Source: Apostichopus japonicus
Lineage: Eukaryota; Echinodermata; Holothuroidea; Aspidochirotida; Stichopodidae
Direction of reading: 5' to 3'
Length of the DNA: 64,000 nucleotides
Assembly (NCBI RefSeq): GCF_037975245.1
Contig: NC_092573.1
Coordinates: forward strand, 3,164,501 to 3,228,500
Made by a program: the position numbers and the translations under genes. Below, piece after piece: positions 24,895 to 36,731 of this stretch (the first letter of the stretch is position 1; each line of letters begins with the position of its first letter). The notes under the pieces are model-generated. The model was not told the DNA's origin. It did no database searches and saw nothing but the letters and a program-made list of their open reading frames with translations.

Positions 24895-26012
24895 TGATGC
24901 ATGCCACACTCACAGCAACAATTGACTGATGCATGCCACACCCTTAGCCATAACTAAATGATGCATGCCACACTCACGGCAACAATTGACTGATGCTTGC
25001 CACACTCTTGGCCATAACTGAATGTTGCATGCCACACTCACAGCAACAAACGACTGATGCTTGCCACACTCTTGGCCATAACTGAATGATGCATGCCACA
25101 CTCACGGCAACAATTGACTGATGCATGCCACACTCTTGGCCATGACTGAATGATGCATGCCATTCTCACGGCAACAAATGACTGATGCTTGCCACACTCT
25201 TGGCCATAACTGAATGATGCATGCCACACTCACGGCAACAATTGACTGATGCATGCCATACTCTTGGCCATAACTGAATGGTGCATGCCACACTCACGGC
25301 AACAATTGACTGATGCATGCCACACTCTTGGCCATAACTGAATGATGCATGCCACACTCACGGCAACAATTGACTGATGCATGCCACACTCTTGGCCATA
25401 ACTGAATGATGCATGCCACACTCACGGCATCAATTGACTGATGCATGCCACACTCACAGCATCAATAGACTGATGCATGCCACACTCTTGGCCATAACTG
25501 AATGATGCATGCCACACTCACGGCAACAATTGACTGATGCATGCCACACTCTTGGCCATAACTGAATGATGCATGCCACACTCACAGCAACAATTGACTG
25601 ATGCATGCCACACTCTTGGCCATAACTGAATGATGCATGCCACACTCTTGGCCATAACTGAATGATGCATGCCACACTCACGGCATCAATTGACTGATGC
25701 ATGCCACACTCACAGCATCAATAGACTGATGCATGCCACACTCTTGGCCATAACTGAATGATGCATGCCACACTCACGGCAACAATTGACTGATGCATGC
25801 CACACTCTTGGCCATAACTGAATGATGCATGCCACACTCACAGCAACAATTGACTGATGCATGCCACACTCTTGGCCATAACTGAATGATGCATGCCACA
25901 CTCTTGGCCATAACTGAATGATGCATGCCACACTCACGGCAACAATTGACTGATGCATGCCATACTCTTGGCCATAGCTGAATGATGCATGCCACACTCA
26001 TGGCAACAATTG
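24895..26012 (+). repeat. 32-bp satellite array (about 35 monomers) with 64-bp dimer and 256-bp higher-order structure
   Basis: Two monomer types of exactly 32 bp alternate. Both start TGATGCATGCCACACTC; type A continues ACGGCAACAATTGAC and type B continues TTGGCCATAACTGAA. Occasional A-A and B-B steps occur (about 25430-25495 and 25620-25680). The A-A variant block recurs 256 bp later (about 25426 and 25682). The array is 1118 bp, almost exactly 35 x 32, so no indels have accumulated. ORFs on the minus strand (MWHASFSYGQEC-type) arise because the repeat has few stops. Confidence 0.97.
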
Positions 26013-28538
26013 TGTACAATAATGATAAAACAACATGAGAGTGCAAGGGTTGTGTAGTGACATGTGTGAGATGTGGAGTGTGCTTTAGAACAATAAGATA
26101 CACTGTACTAGTGTACTTAAAGTAGCACAGTGCTTACTATCCACAGAGCTGCTAAAAAAATCTATCAAAGAACTATTAAAGCTACTATTTGTAATTACAT
26201 CACATAATTTACCAAACTTTACAAAAAAGAGAAACAGAGAAATATCATTTTCATTAATTTAATAACTAAAAAAAACTTATTGTTACAAGAAAAGGTGGAT
26301 GGTTTGTGAAGAAAAGATTCTGCTCTGCCGATCACATGACACAGAAGAAAAAAACTTGATAGTCCAGAGGAGAAATTGTTTACTGAAATTGCTTAACTTG
26401 TAAAGATAAACTAAACTAAAGAAAGAGTCCATTCAATGATTATCACTCATTGCTCAAGCTGCAGGTGTCTGAAATAGCTTTTAACCAGGATGGTAACAAA
26501 GGGATAATTATATATGGACCATCTTGTTGAAGTCCCAAAGTGTTTGCAGTTTATTGAAATGCAATAAATTCATACATGTATGTTGCTTTTAATCATGCTC
26601 AGTAAAATAACAAATCTGCTATCATCTGACCTGAAATGTTATTTACAAGTTGCTTATACTACATTTCATTCCAAGAGACAGCTGTGCTTAAATCTCCATC
26701 ACAGATCCAGTTACATTAGACTGGAGCTTGATGTTGGACCCAGCCCTCCATGTAAACCTGCAATATGAACCCATCCATATACTAGGATCTACAGACGATC
26801 AGTCCCAGAGTCCCATGTTAAATTTGTAATGCAGATTTGGGTTGACCCAGAATCAGAAGTCACCTTTTACCTATTTCAATCTATTGTTTGTTACTAATGT
26901 AATCTGACACAATAGTAGAGCTGCAAATCACATGGCTTATGATTTAGTTGTTTTTCTTTTGCTACAAGAGCAAGGAAACATCAACTTCCTGTTCCGTGAT
27001 GGATAGCACCGTGTCTGATACTGAGCACTTAGTCTTATGTAAAGGAGGGGGATTCAAAATCAATTAATTGCTAAACAATGAGCATGTGGTCTGATCCGTA
27101 AAGTGAAAACTGCATTAATGTTTTCAAAAACCTTTCAATGAACATCTCAAAAGTTGCAGCTTTTGCAGGCTATGAGGGAGAACAGTGAGTGATTTGACTG
27201 TACAATAACAACAGCATTTTAGTTTCAATGGTTGTGTGTATGGCAGAAATTGTATCGCTTTGGATGTAAACATGTAAACATTTTCCTTCAAAGTAACAAC
27301 TTCCAAGTATTTTATTAAGTAATCACTTCTTTGGTTGCCATCCCATCAGTCAGTTTCTTTTCATATGTTTGCTGCTCAACAACAATCTTTTCTTTTTTTC
27401 TGAATATCATTGCACTCACAAAATGGAAGTCTGAGGAAGGGGTCAGCAAACTTTTACGTCCAAGATCTAGGATTTTCAAACAGCAATGAGACATGACCAC
27501 CACAGGACTTCCAGTAAAGAGGTACAATGCTCTCAGAATGCATCAAAGATAGCTTAAACCAAGGACTAGCTGTTACAAAATATAAAAAAATAAAAATAAT
27601 TAATCGATTTCCAATCAGAAAGCTGCAAAATCTGTTGATTTCAGAAACATGTCTAGAAAATGAAAGTCTGGCAAATCCAGGCCGCCAAAGTCTATTTTTT
27701 GGGCAACTCCCTTTTTGGGTCGGTCTTACGTAAGGAATTAATGAACATAAAAAGAAGAGGCAGCTCGTCCTAAAAAGAACTAATTCAGAGGCCCTGTCCC
27801 CGACAAACATATTATAAAAATAGTTCTCAAACCCGAGAGTTTCGGAAAATTTTGGCCAGTTGAATGAGGCAGCTGTAATAGTCCATCCATGGTTAACGAC
27901 CAGCCATTTCAGGATTATTATCACTCAGTATATAGCACAATTTTGACCATTTTGAAATAATATTAATTAATGAGTTCCTTTACGAGAGATGCATGTAGAT
28001 CACACTTATCACTTATCCAAATTTTAAAACTGAAGCTATTAAATGGTCAGGTTGATATGAAATTTAGGTCTCATTTAAATTACTTACTGAGCTGTTGTAT
28101 GAATTCATACATACAACTACCTTCTGGCAGAACTGAATCAGTTCTGTTTCAGTTGTTTATTCTTTCTTGTGGAGGGTTGGTGGGGGGCGGGGGGTTGGGG
28201 TGGGGAGGAGAAGGATGACAGTTACATACTCAATTAAAATATTAACAGCAATTTCAATGAACTTTAAAAAAAAATGGTAAAACTTTAAAGAAGTGGTGAT
28301 ACTGTTTCCTATTGATATGTAAATAATAAATGTGTTTTACTTTTCATCAAGGAGAGATGAAAACCCACCATGTACATACACTCTAATTAAATAATAAGAG
28401 TAACAGACTATGTATGAATGTTGTTGATTAACACTTAAGAAATTAAATGCATTAGAAAAAGCTGAATCTTCTTCTCTCCATGTAGAAATAATTTCCCACA
28501 CCCCACACCACCCTCAGTACACCCTTCCCCAGAAAACA

Positions 28539-28610
28539 AAATATTACAAATATTACAAAATATTACACAGTGTAATATTTGAAATAATATTTGTAATATT
28601 TGAAATAATA
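28539..28610. repeat. Long imperfect AT-rich palindrome
   Basis: Repeated AATATTACA on the left arm mirrors TGTAATATT on the right, centred at ACACAGTGT (about 28565-28573), with small indels. It would form a hairpin of about 30-bp arms. Confidence 0.8.
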
Positions 28611-29599
28611 CAAAAATTTGCTCAATTCTAACTGATATTACAATGAAGACTACTGCATTAATAAACTTCCACAATAAACTCAAAACCAAGTTACTGTCTC
28701 AATGCTATATGATAATGAAACAGCACAGTGAAATAACTAGAGGTGAGTAAAGTGTAAGTTTAGTTTGAAAACATACAATTAACTACATCCAAAATATGAA
28801 TTAGCTAATAAGGTAATAATGTGTCCTGGAAAATCCTTGTTTTGACACCTGGAAATTGATAAAAGCAATTTTATTAAAATGAAAACATGCAAGCAATTTA
28901 ATGAGACAAACTGCAAACCAAAGATTTCTCTTCTTGCTTATAAGAATAGAGAGACATGTAAATCTGAAAACAAATTTTTATTAATGGTATAAAACATAAG
29001 AAGAAATTCACTAATTATAATCAACCTACCTTAAACTTTGTTGCTGGTAACCTTTGAGTTGTCACTACACTAAAAATGTAGTTGTAGCGAGTTTTCTTTA
29101 AATAGGATCACCACAAAACGGCATAATTTTGTTTATACTAAACGCTTGTTATATATGTACTCTGTAAAAGTACTAGCCCCTTCCACAGTGTGTGAAGACT
29201 ACAATGCAAATGACTGCTTGAACCTTTTTGTTGTTCAAATAACAGTGTGTGTACATATATGTATAGAAAGAAGAAAAAGAAACCTCAGAATGTGAAAATG
29301 CTAACTCATAAATGCTGAAGTTACTACCCAGCATGATGTCTAGCTAAGTACACAAAAGACTAGACTTGCAGAGTGAGAGCCATCAAACATCCTTGACTGT
29401 CTAAGACTCAGACACAGTTATGTAATCTGTCTCAAGGATACAGGCTATCAATTGATGATGTACAGGTAGGCTTCTTGCCTTTAAAAGCATTGGAGGTTAT
29501 TCAAGGACAAATTCAATCAGGACTGAATGTTTACTCTATGGGCAAGGTCACTCCATCCATTAGGATAGATGCACCAACCAGTTGTTCATTGTACATATA

Positions 29600-29735
29600 T
29601 TCATATGTATGTATGTGTGTATGTATGTGTGTGTGTGGGGGGGACGTGCGTGGACTTATGTGTGTGTATGCCTGTATGTTTGTGTGTGCATGGGTGTATG
29701 TATGTATGTGTGCGTGTATGTATGTTACCATAGAA
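29600..29735. repeat. (TG)n / (TATG)n microsatellite
   Basis: TATG and TGTG repeats with a GGGGGG interruption near 29637. Cys/Val/Met-rich and Thr/His-rich ORFs over it are artefacts. Confidence 0.95.
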
Positions 29736-32179
29736 ATATCTTTGTTTTGGTTCAGGAGTATATAACGATGTGCAAATTTTACATGGCTTAGTCAGAATGG
29801 ATGAAAGTACAGTACAGAACATAAAACAAACAAAAACAGCTCAGACTTTAATTATACTTAGGGGAATGAAATATACCAGAGTTATCCCAAAACATCTACT
29901 GACTAGGGTAATTTACAACTTACTCTGCTTCAACATAAACCAAGCACTCTTGCTCAACCATGTCTACAGCATCCTGATATCATTTTTAGAGCTGCCCTCC
30001 ATCAGAGTCCTCCTCTATCCAACATGATACTGCCTACTTTCTCATTCTACCATCCCAGTATCTGAAAGTACTTTTCACAAACAAACTTCTTCAAATACAT
30101 GCACTCACTCTTGCAGCACTCAAATATCAGCTTTGGGAATATCAATATTTCGATTCCTTCAAATCCCCCCCCCCCCCCAAAAAAAAAAAATTCCCAATGC
30201 TACTGATGTTGTTTGCAACATCACAACAGCACTTACATTAATAAAACGTGATGCTACACCATGTCATTGAGGGCAGCAGTCAAGAATTGAAAAGTGGCAT
30301 CTATGTTCATTACAGAGCTATCCCAAAGGCAAAACTTGATTACAAAATATCATCAAACATATTCTATATATCTTTGGTATCATTAGGTGACAACATCTTA
30401 ACCCATGGAAAATAACCTGACAAATAGTGAATTATTACATATTTTATATTATTTATCCAGATATTATTATCCATAGAAGAGTTGGCTTCACTACTTACAT
30501 ATGGCAATACACTGTTACTGTCATATATATATATATACTGCAGTTGATATTATAAAAAGAGGCAATAAGAATAACAGTTTGATAGAACATCAGCCATGAT
30601 GACTGATCTGAAATGATGAAGGGTTCAACTCTTGACAATAAGCCAAGTTAATTCACCTTCAAACAAAACCCTAATCATAATTACCCAAAATGTTGCTGTC
30701 ACTTTATCCAATAGACTGTGTATATTTATGTGACATTGATCCCAAATACCAAAGACCTACAGTACATTCAGCAACACACATACTCTACAGCAGCCCTATA
30801 ATTTAATGTTTACAAATATGACATAAAAGGTCACAAAGTTGAAAGCATGACTTCCTGGGATGAAAACTGATAAAGTGCAAGTAAATTAAAAAAGGTTGTA
30901 GGATATATGGCTGGTAGTTCAGGAAATTAATTATGAAGTATTGTTACTTGAGTGAATGATAAACCCTGTTGATGCACACACCATGGCCACGCGCATGCAG
31001 CTGTTAATAGTGTATAGAGAAGACCTCACAGACCTACCTACCCTGGGCAGGTCACCCTGTGATAGCAATTATGCTTGCTAATATCTATAAACTTAGCAGT
31101 GGATATCACACTGTACAGTGTACAAACATAAAACTGAATGCAGCTACAGTATAAATCATATAGTCCCTCAGACATCTGGTGTACATACATATCTAACAAT
31201 GCTATATGATGTTTTATTATATATGGATATCCAACAAAGAGCATTGACAAAATGGATTTAATTGACCTCTGCAGTTCATATTATTACACCCACTTCTACC
31301 CACAAATTAACCCAACCACATAAAAGAAAAGACAATGTACACATACCACTTCATAATCTCGCCTTTACACTGTACCTTAACTTTACATTATTCAGAAAGT
31401 CAAGTTTAGCAGTCAACATCGCTCTAATTAACTTCCAAATCAAGGATGCTAAAAATTGCTATTGGTTTCGAAGGTAAATGTTTCCTGGAAGTTGTGATTA
31501 TCCAAACTACATTCAGAGATAATAAGTCTTGAGTATGTTGAATTAGACAATAGAATGTCACAGTGTGGACAAAATGCTTGAAGGATACTGTACTTCTAGT
31601 TGGATTGAGACCATGTGTGACCATTCTTTGACTTTCTAGCATATCTGGAGACTTATGACCTTTGACCTTTTAAGCTAAGAGGAAGTCATTTATAGTAGAG
31701 CTTGCAAACAAAAGAATTATTCTTGTTTTTTTTTTGGGGGGGGGAGGGGAAGGGGGTTGCAAAGAAGAAGAGCTTATAGAGCAATTCTAAAAGTTGGAGA
31801 TGAAATTGAAGTAATATTCATGTAATGTAAGGTTCTCTCCCATCCATCCCATAGCCATTAAAATAGTCTGTTGCCAAATAACTACACTGGGTTTCAGGGA
31901 TCAACATTAAGCATGTTTCGCAGAAAATTAACTTAATTGGTATGCTACAGTAGGTTGATGGCAAAACTTTGCCAAATTTAGTCTTTGCCAGATGTTGCAA
32001 TATTTATGTACTGCAATAAGTTCCTGATCCAGTTTTCTTTCACTATGAATAACAACTATGCAATGAGGCTGGGCTCTTCTTATCAACAATGACCTAAGAT
32101 CTTGAGAAATTCATGAAAATGCAACATTGAGCATACTAAACTATTACTTAAAGCCAGCTAGTACCTGATTCACATCCTT

Positions 32180-32680
32180 TAGGGCTCTACACCAGGTACT
32201 CGCTAATTGCTACCCTTCCCCTCCCTCCAGGTGGATGCTAATTGCTATCCCTCCCCTCCATCCAGGTGCTTGCTAATTGCTACCCCTCCTACAGGTGCTT
32301 GCTAATTGCTACCCTTCTCCTCCCTCCAGGCGGATGCTAATTGCTGTCCCTCCCCTCCATCCAGGTGCTTGCTAATTGCTACCCCTCCTACAGGTGCTTG
32401 CTAATTGCTACCCCTCCCTCTCCAGGTGCTTGCTAGTTGCACCCCTCCCTCTAGGTGCCTGTCTGATTGCTAACCCTCCCCCTCCAGGTGCTTCCCTAGT
32501 TGCTATGCCTCCCATTCAGGTGCTTGTCTACTTGCTTTGCCTCCCCCTCCAGGTACTTGTCTAGTTGATATGCCTCTCCCTCCAGGTGCTTGCTAGTTCC
32601 TATCCTCCCCCTCCAGGTGCTTGTCTAGTTGCTACCCCTCCCCTTCCAGGTGCTTGTCTAGTTGCTATCCCTCCTCACAA
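32180..32680 (+). repeat. Pyrimidine-rich minisatellite, about 30-bp unit
   Basis: Units of the form CCAGGTGCTTGCTAATTGCT followed by a short run such as ACCCCTCCCTC, drifting to CTTGTCTAGTTGCTA in the right half. Fifteen or more units. The longest ORF in it follows the repeat and has no domain. Confidence 0.92.
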
Positions 32681-32829
32681 TGTTTGTCTACCTGCCTATT
32701 GTATGATCACTGACACATGAAACATATTTTTATGTTAACATTACCATGCAGCTCTGCACTATAAAAATGGCAATAACAGAAACAAACAAAAATTATGAAG
32801 TAAAAGTATGTAGATTATTTGAAACTGGA

Positions 32830-32878
32830 TGAATTCCATTGAGCCCTCTGTACGCTGAATTTGGGTCAATGGAATTCA
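32830..32878. repeat. Hairpin with perfect 13-bp stem
   Basis: TGAATTCCATTGA (32830-32842) pairs with TCAATGGAATTCA (32866-32878) over a 23-nt loop; pairing extends weakly outward. Confidence 0.85.
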
Positions 32879-35800
32879 ACCATATTATCATTAAATAACC
32901 TCAGTCTAATCAGTCTAATATTACATTCATTTCCTTTAATAAATTCCATTTCCCATCCTCACCACCCTCTCCCCTTCCCTAATTAGACAGCTCCCCACAC
33001 CCCTACATTACCTGCTGAAAACACACACAATGCTCAAATAACTCTATAGCTCTGCAAAGCCAGTAAGAAAAAGTTCATCAGGGTTACCTTAGTATATCAG
33101 TTCATGAAAGGTCAGTTTCCTCCACAACACTATCATATATCTGTCTGTTCACATGCTGTATAAGGTCTGGACAGACGCAAGATATATGACCCAGCCAAGG
33201 TCGCCAACTTCAAACATAGCTGCTGTCTGCTAGACAAGTCCAAAATTTCCAAACATCCAATCATTGATTGTTTCTTGCTAGCAACTCTCAGTAATGGTTT
33301 TTTTTTTGTGGTGGCTGACAGATTTAATAATTTGGTTCAAAATGAGCAAAAAAAAAACCTTGGGAGGTGAACAGCTTACAGATAAAAGAGGACATGTTAA
33401 AGGTTTGAACACCCAAGAAAACCACAAACATATATATATCCTAAACAGTATATATTGGTTTGTCTGGTTGGTTGGTTGTGAGGCAACTGTAATTATTTTA
33501 TTAAATTACGATTTTACTTTCTTTCTGCAAGCTGTTCTGTTCTAGGAGTGCTTTGATCTGTGTACTGTTCAGGACGTTCACATTTTTTTTTTATCTTTTC
33601 AGAGACAGACTTCTGTGAAAAGGGAACGATCTTTTTGAAAGTATGCAGAGTCAAAGACAAAAACTGAAAGATCAAAGCAGCTGAAAAGGTAGTCTATGTT
33701 TTCAACATATCATGCTGACAATTATTTCACACAGACCTAGGGAGGTAGCATAAGAGGGGCAAGGAGGAGGAAAGTGAGAGGCAAACTCCATATCATATCT
33801 GGAGAACATTGATAATACTGTTTATGTTGCCACCAACTTTCTGACCGTCCTCCCCTTGATTAGAACCGGATGCTTGTGACTGGATGTTTGGATTTTCATC
33901 ATGAATTTCCTTAATTCAGTCTCCTGTTTACATTATCCAGACAACTATGCAAATTCACTGCTGTGCTAGTGATTATTCTTTAGATGGTCTAGAGAAGTTA
34001 GTTTTAGAATTGAAAATCGCGTATCTGTTATTACATAGCTTTTACCAACGTTTCCAGGATACCATGCACATAGAATACATTTACTATATTACATCCATAA
34101 TGCTAGACACTTTTGTGTGATATACAGTGCAAATGGAAACGGAGATGATTCCAAACCATTTCACAACATTCTACAGATTTTATGTGTCCCATGGACAGTT
34201 ATACCTGTGAAATTTTCTTCTGAATAAAATTGCTAGTCTGGCTGTATCATATTGAACTGTTTAAAGGAAAGGCCAGGTATAAATGGAAAAAACAAAATCT
34301 GTTTACTTCACCAATATTACCAGCAGTGTTAACAAATTTGAGATTTTTAATTAAAAAGAAAAAAAATAATTGTGAGACACAAATTTTGTTATGTATTAGA
34401 TTAGACGGTTGATAATTTGCTAATTTAATAGGAAATAACCAATATTGTAACCACATGGATGTATCGTAATCACATAGATTGTTATCACATAGTTACATTA
34501 TAATCACGAGGATATATAGAGCTTTTAATACATATAACATGGTTAAATAGCAATCATATGGTTAGATTGTAATCATATGCTGTCATTAGATTGAGATATA
34601 TTGAATTTTTTTGGTGAAAATTGCATTATGGCCTGGTCAAAGAAATCAAAATTGTAGCCTACCCATTCAACACAAACTGTAGCTATGCATACTGTGAAGT
34701 CATTACCAAGATTGCAGTGCTACACTCATGCATATCCACATGTAACTATATGCCCTGCTTTAGTTGATCTACAAATCAAGAAAATAATCCTTATCAAAAG
34801 AGGAAGTATATGCATGCATGCATGACTTCATAGGACAAAGAGCTGAAACAGGCAGCATGTATATACTGTAACTTATGTACACTAGTACAATGTGTTTTTT
34901 TTTTTTGCTTTCATTGGAACTGTGGACTTGGAAGGAAGACAATGTCTCAAATCAATACATACACATCCCTCACATGTACAGCATGTATGTCTCAATGCAT
35001 GTTACATGAATGATACAGTTTCCAACATGTGGAGAACACATATTCACAGCCCTATATACTTAGAAGCACGCAACAAAACATTACTTACTACCGTGTACAA
35101 TTAAGCCAACCACGTCACAGTGAAGCCTTGAGCCTCGCAAAAATCTCCATTGTCTGTGAAAGCTAACTGTTCGTTCTTTGGAGGTGGAAATCCAACTCTA
35201 TAATATTTGTCTAATATTATCTAATTTAAACAACTTCATAAGAAACTGCAGACTTAACCTTGCTTACTCATTTCCTTCTTCTTCTTCTTCTTCTCCTTTT
35301 TTTTTTTTTTTTGGCTTCCTTTTTTTCCATCCTTTTTTATAACAGTCTAATGTGCATATATAATAATAAGGAAGAACGTCCATTATTATTACTCTTGCTC
35401 AATTACATCTTGTCTGGGCTCTGTCTGAGTTTTAACCATGTATTCAGAGGTGTAATACACAGCCTGCCTTGTGTCTGGCTGGCAAAAGTAAATGTCGCTG
35501 AATATCTGCCAGGTGTGAATGACATTTCAAAATGCTATTCTTGAAGTTCCTTTTGGGGATATTTAGCAATTACAGTATGTTTCCTAAAGTCTGTCTTGCT
35601 ATGGAGACACCACAGTGAACACACACAAACAGAAAATAGTTGAGGTGGTATAATGAACCGTTTGCAATGCTGTGATTTTTAGCTGTCTATCATACATGAC
35701 AGACAGAGGCAATAAAAAAGAGAGCATGGATTGGAATGTGGATTCGAAGGAAACATTTACCACATGTACGTCACCCAAACTTACCGGTGTGGGTATTTTA

Positions 35801-36674
35801 CATCATCACGCCTCACTTACCTGTCTCCTATGACATGCACACTCCAATCTACCCTAGGCTAAGAACTGGTAACATTCTTAAAACTGTGTCACCCTATGAC
35901 CCTCTCTAAGGGTCCCTGTCCTCCTTCAGGATGTACCCATTCCTCGGGGAGTGTATGTATAGGAGATGGGTAAGAGAGGGGTGCTGTAAATCAAGATAGT
36001 TAAACACAATGGGAGCGTGTATTTACAAACCTAATTTAAGTGATGTGGAAGAGAGCATTGACCAGGCAGGCTCAAGACGAAATCTGATTGGTCAAGCTAA
36101 TTAATACACACTATTTTCATACAAACTGTAGTCGTAGTATAAATAAGGCAAAGCTATGTTATTCTGCAAGCTTTCCCCTGAAGTAGTACTTTTGGGATGA
36201 GATAATGGGTATTGAGATTGTGGAGGGGGGAGGGGGTGACGCAGGAGTATGTGGATCCCAACATTTGTGAAAAACTTGAAACCGATCTCCCTTTTCATAT
36301 TAAACTTAGTAGTGCCCTTTTTTTTAAACAAAAGTACTGTTAACGAGTTTTGTAAATTAAATATATGCCCATCTTGTGGTTTTGGAGCCGTTTTGAGCAC
36401 TTTAGCATGATGGTTGTACAGTACGTATTTTGAGATTTGGTTTTATACATTTAGTAGCCTATACCTACCAGTATGAATGAAACACTATAAGCCCCATAAA
36501 CACTTGTTGCTGTAACATCTACTGTAGGTTTTTCAGACAGAACAGCCCACAACAAAGTCTCACCCTCGCAACAACGGAGCATACTATTTTCCTCCAATCA
36601 TTTTTCGTTGCGTTGATATGAAGCGGAGAGGGTGATACCAACAAGTGAATATTCCTATAATAGGGTGGACTTAC

Positions 36675-36731
36675 GGATGTATGATTATAGTTAAGTTGTC
36701 TGGCGATAAAACTAGCACCAGACGATAACAT
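36675..36731 (-). other. Possible first coding exon (weak)
   Basis: The ATG at 36731 opens 19 codons (MLSSGASFIARQLNYNHTS) that end in phase 0 at a strong donor, ATCC|GTAAGT (36674-36669). It is preceded by an unusually GC- and CpG-rich 60 bp for this window (36740-36800). The peptide is too short to assign. It could be a 5' exon of a minus-strand transcript, or chance. Confidence 0.2.

Noticed and set aside
24895-26012. CRISPR-like regular array
   Set aside because: There are no unique spacers between repeats; the whole 32-bp unit repeats, and the genome is eukaryotic.
24910-26103. Family of overlapping minus-strand ORFs reading MWHASFSYGQEC...
   Set aside because: They are the translation of the 32-bp satellite. 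The period is not a multiple of three, so all frames cycle through the same words; no start context or domain.
27454-27924. 156-codon minus-strand ORF (contains GDRASELVLFR)
   Set aside because: No family recognised, poly-T-derived Phe/Ile runs and no supporting splice or promoter signal. It may be part of an unknown old repeat.
29475-29822. Cys/Val- and Thr/His-rich ORFs on both strands
   Set aside because: Translation of a (TG)n/(TATG)n microsatellite.
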